Source: Callipepla californica brunnescens
Lineage: Eukaryota; Chordata; Aves; Galliformes; Odontophoridae
Length of the DNA stretch: 64,000 nucleotides
Direction: 5' to 3'
NCBI GenBank assembly: GCA_023055505.1
Contig: JALIRH010000126.1
Coordinates: 620,001 to 684,000, forward strand
Shown here one piece after another: positions 62,501-64,000 of this stretch. Position 1 is the stretch's first letter. Every line of letters starts with the position of its first letter. Made by a program: the position numbers and the translations under genes. Under the pieces are notes generated by a model, which was not told the DNA's origin, ran no database searches, and saw only the letters and a program-made list of their open reading frames with translations.

Positions 62501-64000
62501 CTAAAGATTAACGAGTTTCAGACTCAAAAGAGATGCATATCATTTCAAATGAGTCACAGATTAGAGAAAGAAGAGTTACCAACAGGCTGTGGACAATCAT
62601 GTTTTAACATTGACAGATCAAAGGTTGGCTTAGGTAGGTCCTGAATGCATGTATTGAGAGTGAATCAAAAGGTCAGAGAGCAAGAAATAATGGATCCATA
62701 TTTCTCAACTGCAAAATAAACTTTTATTTTATCTGCATTAATAATTACTGAGTGATTCAATGGATTGTGTCTTTTTCCTGTTTCACACAACCTTGACAGT
62801 TCATCAAACCTTTCAAACATTAAACACAGCTCCATGATTTATTAAAGTTTAGTTTAGAAATTAACTTTAGAGAAACTGAGATACAGCGTGCATGATGCTT
62901 TTATATATCATGAAGAAATGTTGCTGGCATTTACCTGTATAAATGTCTGTAGCCTAAACACAGCTCCCCTATTAGATTAAAAACTCCACTTAAGCAGCAG
63001 TGTAGCAGAAAAGCTGGTTTGTGACCAAAGGTATAAGATTTCCCTTGGTCTAAAGCATAGCAAGACTCTTTGGGATCAAGGCTGAGTAGAATCTGGGATT
63101 TACCTGCCTTGTGACTATGAGGGGTACTTTCCTCTTCTCTGGGTTCCCACTCCTGTTTCTCTCTTCACCATCCTGCCAGCTCCTATCACTGTCCATACCA
63201 GTTATGTGAGAACACTGCTCCACTGCGCTCCGCAAGCTGCCATTCATTCCTGGATGGTGAGTGCTCCCACACTGCTATTCCCATAGCAAAGGGGTTGGAG
63301 ATGGACCATGCTCTTTTCTCTGTACCCAGATGCCTCTTTCCAGCCACAATGCTGGGAAAGATATTTCAGTAATGGAAACAAGTACGTTATTTGGGGTATA
63401 CTGGGAGGTCAACAAGCTCTCTGACACAGAAGGGAGACTCTGAGGTCTCTTGAGTTCTGGGAGAGACCCATGAATAGGAAGATCTTCAGACTGCTGCCTA
63501 ATAAGCTTTAGAAGATACCAGAACAGCATAGCAGTACTTTAGCTGTCTACATATGACCCTGAGGGTATCTAGAAATCCCAGAAAACTATCAGTTTTACCT
63601 TTGAGAAATACCCTGGCAAATATATCCCCTGAAGAAGTCTTGTACTGCGTTAAAAGCAGGAAAAGAAGCCCGTACCTAACTTGTTGCAAATACTGTACTG
63701 ACTTCTCCTGTGAAAAATTTAGCAGCAGGAAATTGTTGATGCATGCAAGCTTGCCTCCAAACCAGAGTAAGACTGCCATTACAATAGACCACAGGAAAAT
63801 CTGTCTTGGGAGGAGCTAAGTGAGCATAAGTGTTGTGACTTCCCAGAACAGATAAATAAAACATCCATTAAAATTTTAACTCCTGTCATTTGACTTTTTC
63901 CCATTCCTACACCAAACGTTTTAAAATTAGTTGACTCTGTAGGCAGCTGCAATACTTGAAGAGGGCAAGGACTTGTTCAGCAGTATCCAACACAGGATTT
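59566..64000. other. Right edge, probably CLTRN intron
   Basis: No exon recognised. I looked on the minus strand for the collectrin segment resembling ACE2 exons 14-15 and did not find it. The frames here are short and motif-free. Confidence 0.5.
60975..60989 (-). promoter_or_regulatory. CTCF-type binding motif
   Basis: The minus strand reads CCAGCAGATGGCACT, which fits the degenerate CTCF core CCASYAGRKGGCRSY at all 15 positions. It lies upstream of the visible CLTRN exons. Confidence 0.55.

Overview
This is vertebrate nuclear DNA, most likely from a galliform bird such as chicken or a close relative. Short AT-rich exons with GT/AG borders lie in kilobase-scale introns. At least a dozen CR1 LINE 3' ends with 8-bp-type tails are present, together with a short mariner-like element whose inverted repeats match the chicken Galluhop family as I remember it. 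The species cannot be fixed by reading alone.

Three neighbouring genes are visible, in the linkage BMX - ACE2 - CLTRN known from mammalian Xp22. (1) About 6.1-20.0 kb, plus strand: 13 exons giving the C-terminal 481 residues of a Tec-family tyrosine kinase. It is best called BMX: an SH3-like segment, an SH2 domain and a complete kinase domain. (2) 22.2-43.4 kb, minus strand: a complete ACE2, 18 coding exons summing to 2424 nt (807 residues plus stop), with every exon length and phase consistent and the zinc-peptidase residues intact. (3) 51.9 kb to beyond about 59.6 kb, minus strand: the last three coding exons of collectrin (CLTRN/TMEM27). Its 5' exons were not found and probably lie past the right edge.

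BMX and ACE2 are convergent, with about 2.2 kb between their stop codons. ACE2 and CLTRN are tandem on the same strand and share homologous exons (neck and membrane exons of near-equal length and identical phase), as expected if ACE2 is a peptidase joined to a collectrin module. Upstream of the ACE2 start lie a TATA box and, about 60 bp further out, a 12/13 match to the palindromic HNF1 site.

The rest is introns, intergenic DNA, CR1 fragments and simple repeats, including an exact 100-bp pentamer array at 53.6 kb. Nothing here looks like a novel defence or mobile system. The most interesting points are unusual kinase-pocket residues in BMX (Met gatekeeper, Ser in place of the Tec-family cysteine), a retained SH3-like segment, the ACE2 promoter and uORF layout, and a perfect CTCF-type motif upstream of the CLTRN exons seen. 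All exon borders were read by eye from splice signals and frame, without alignment software.
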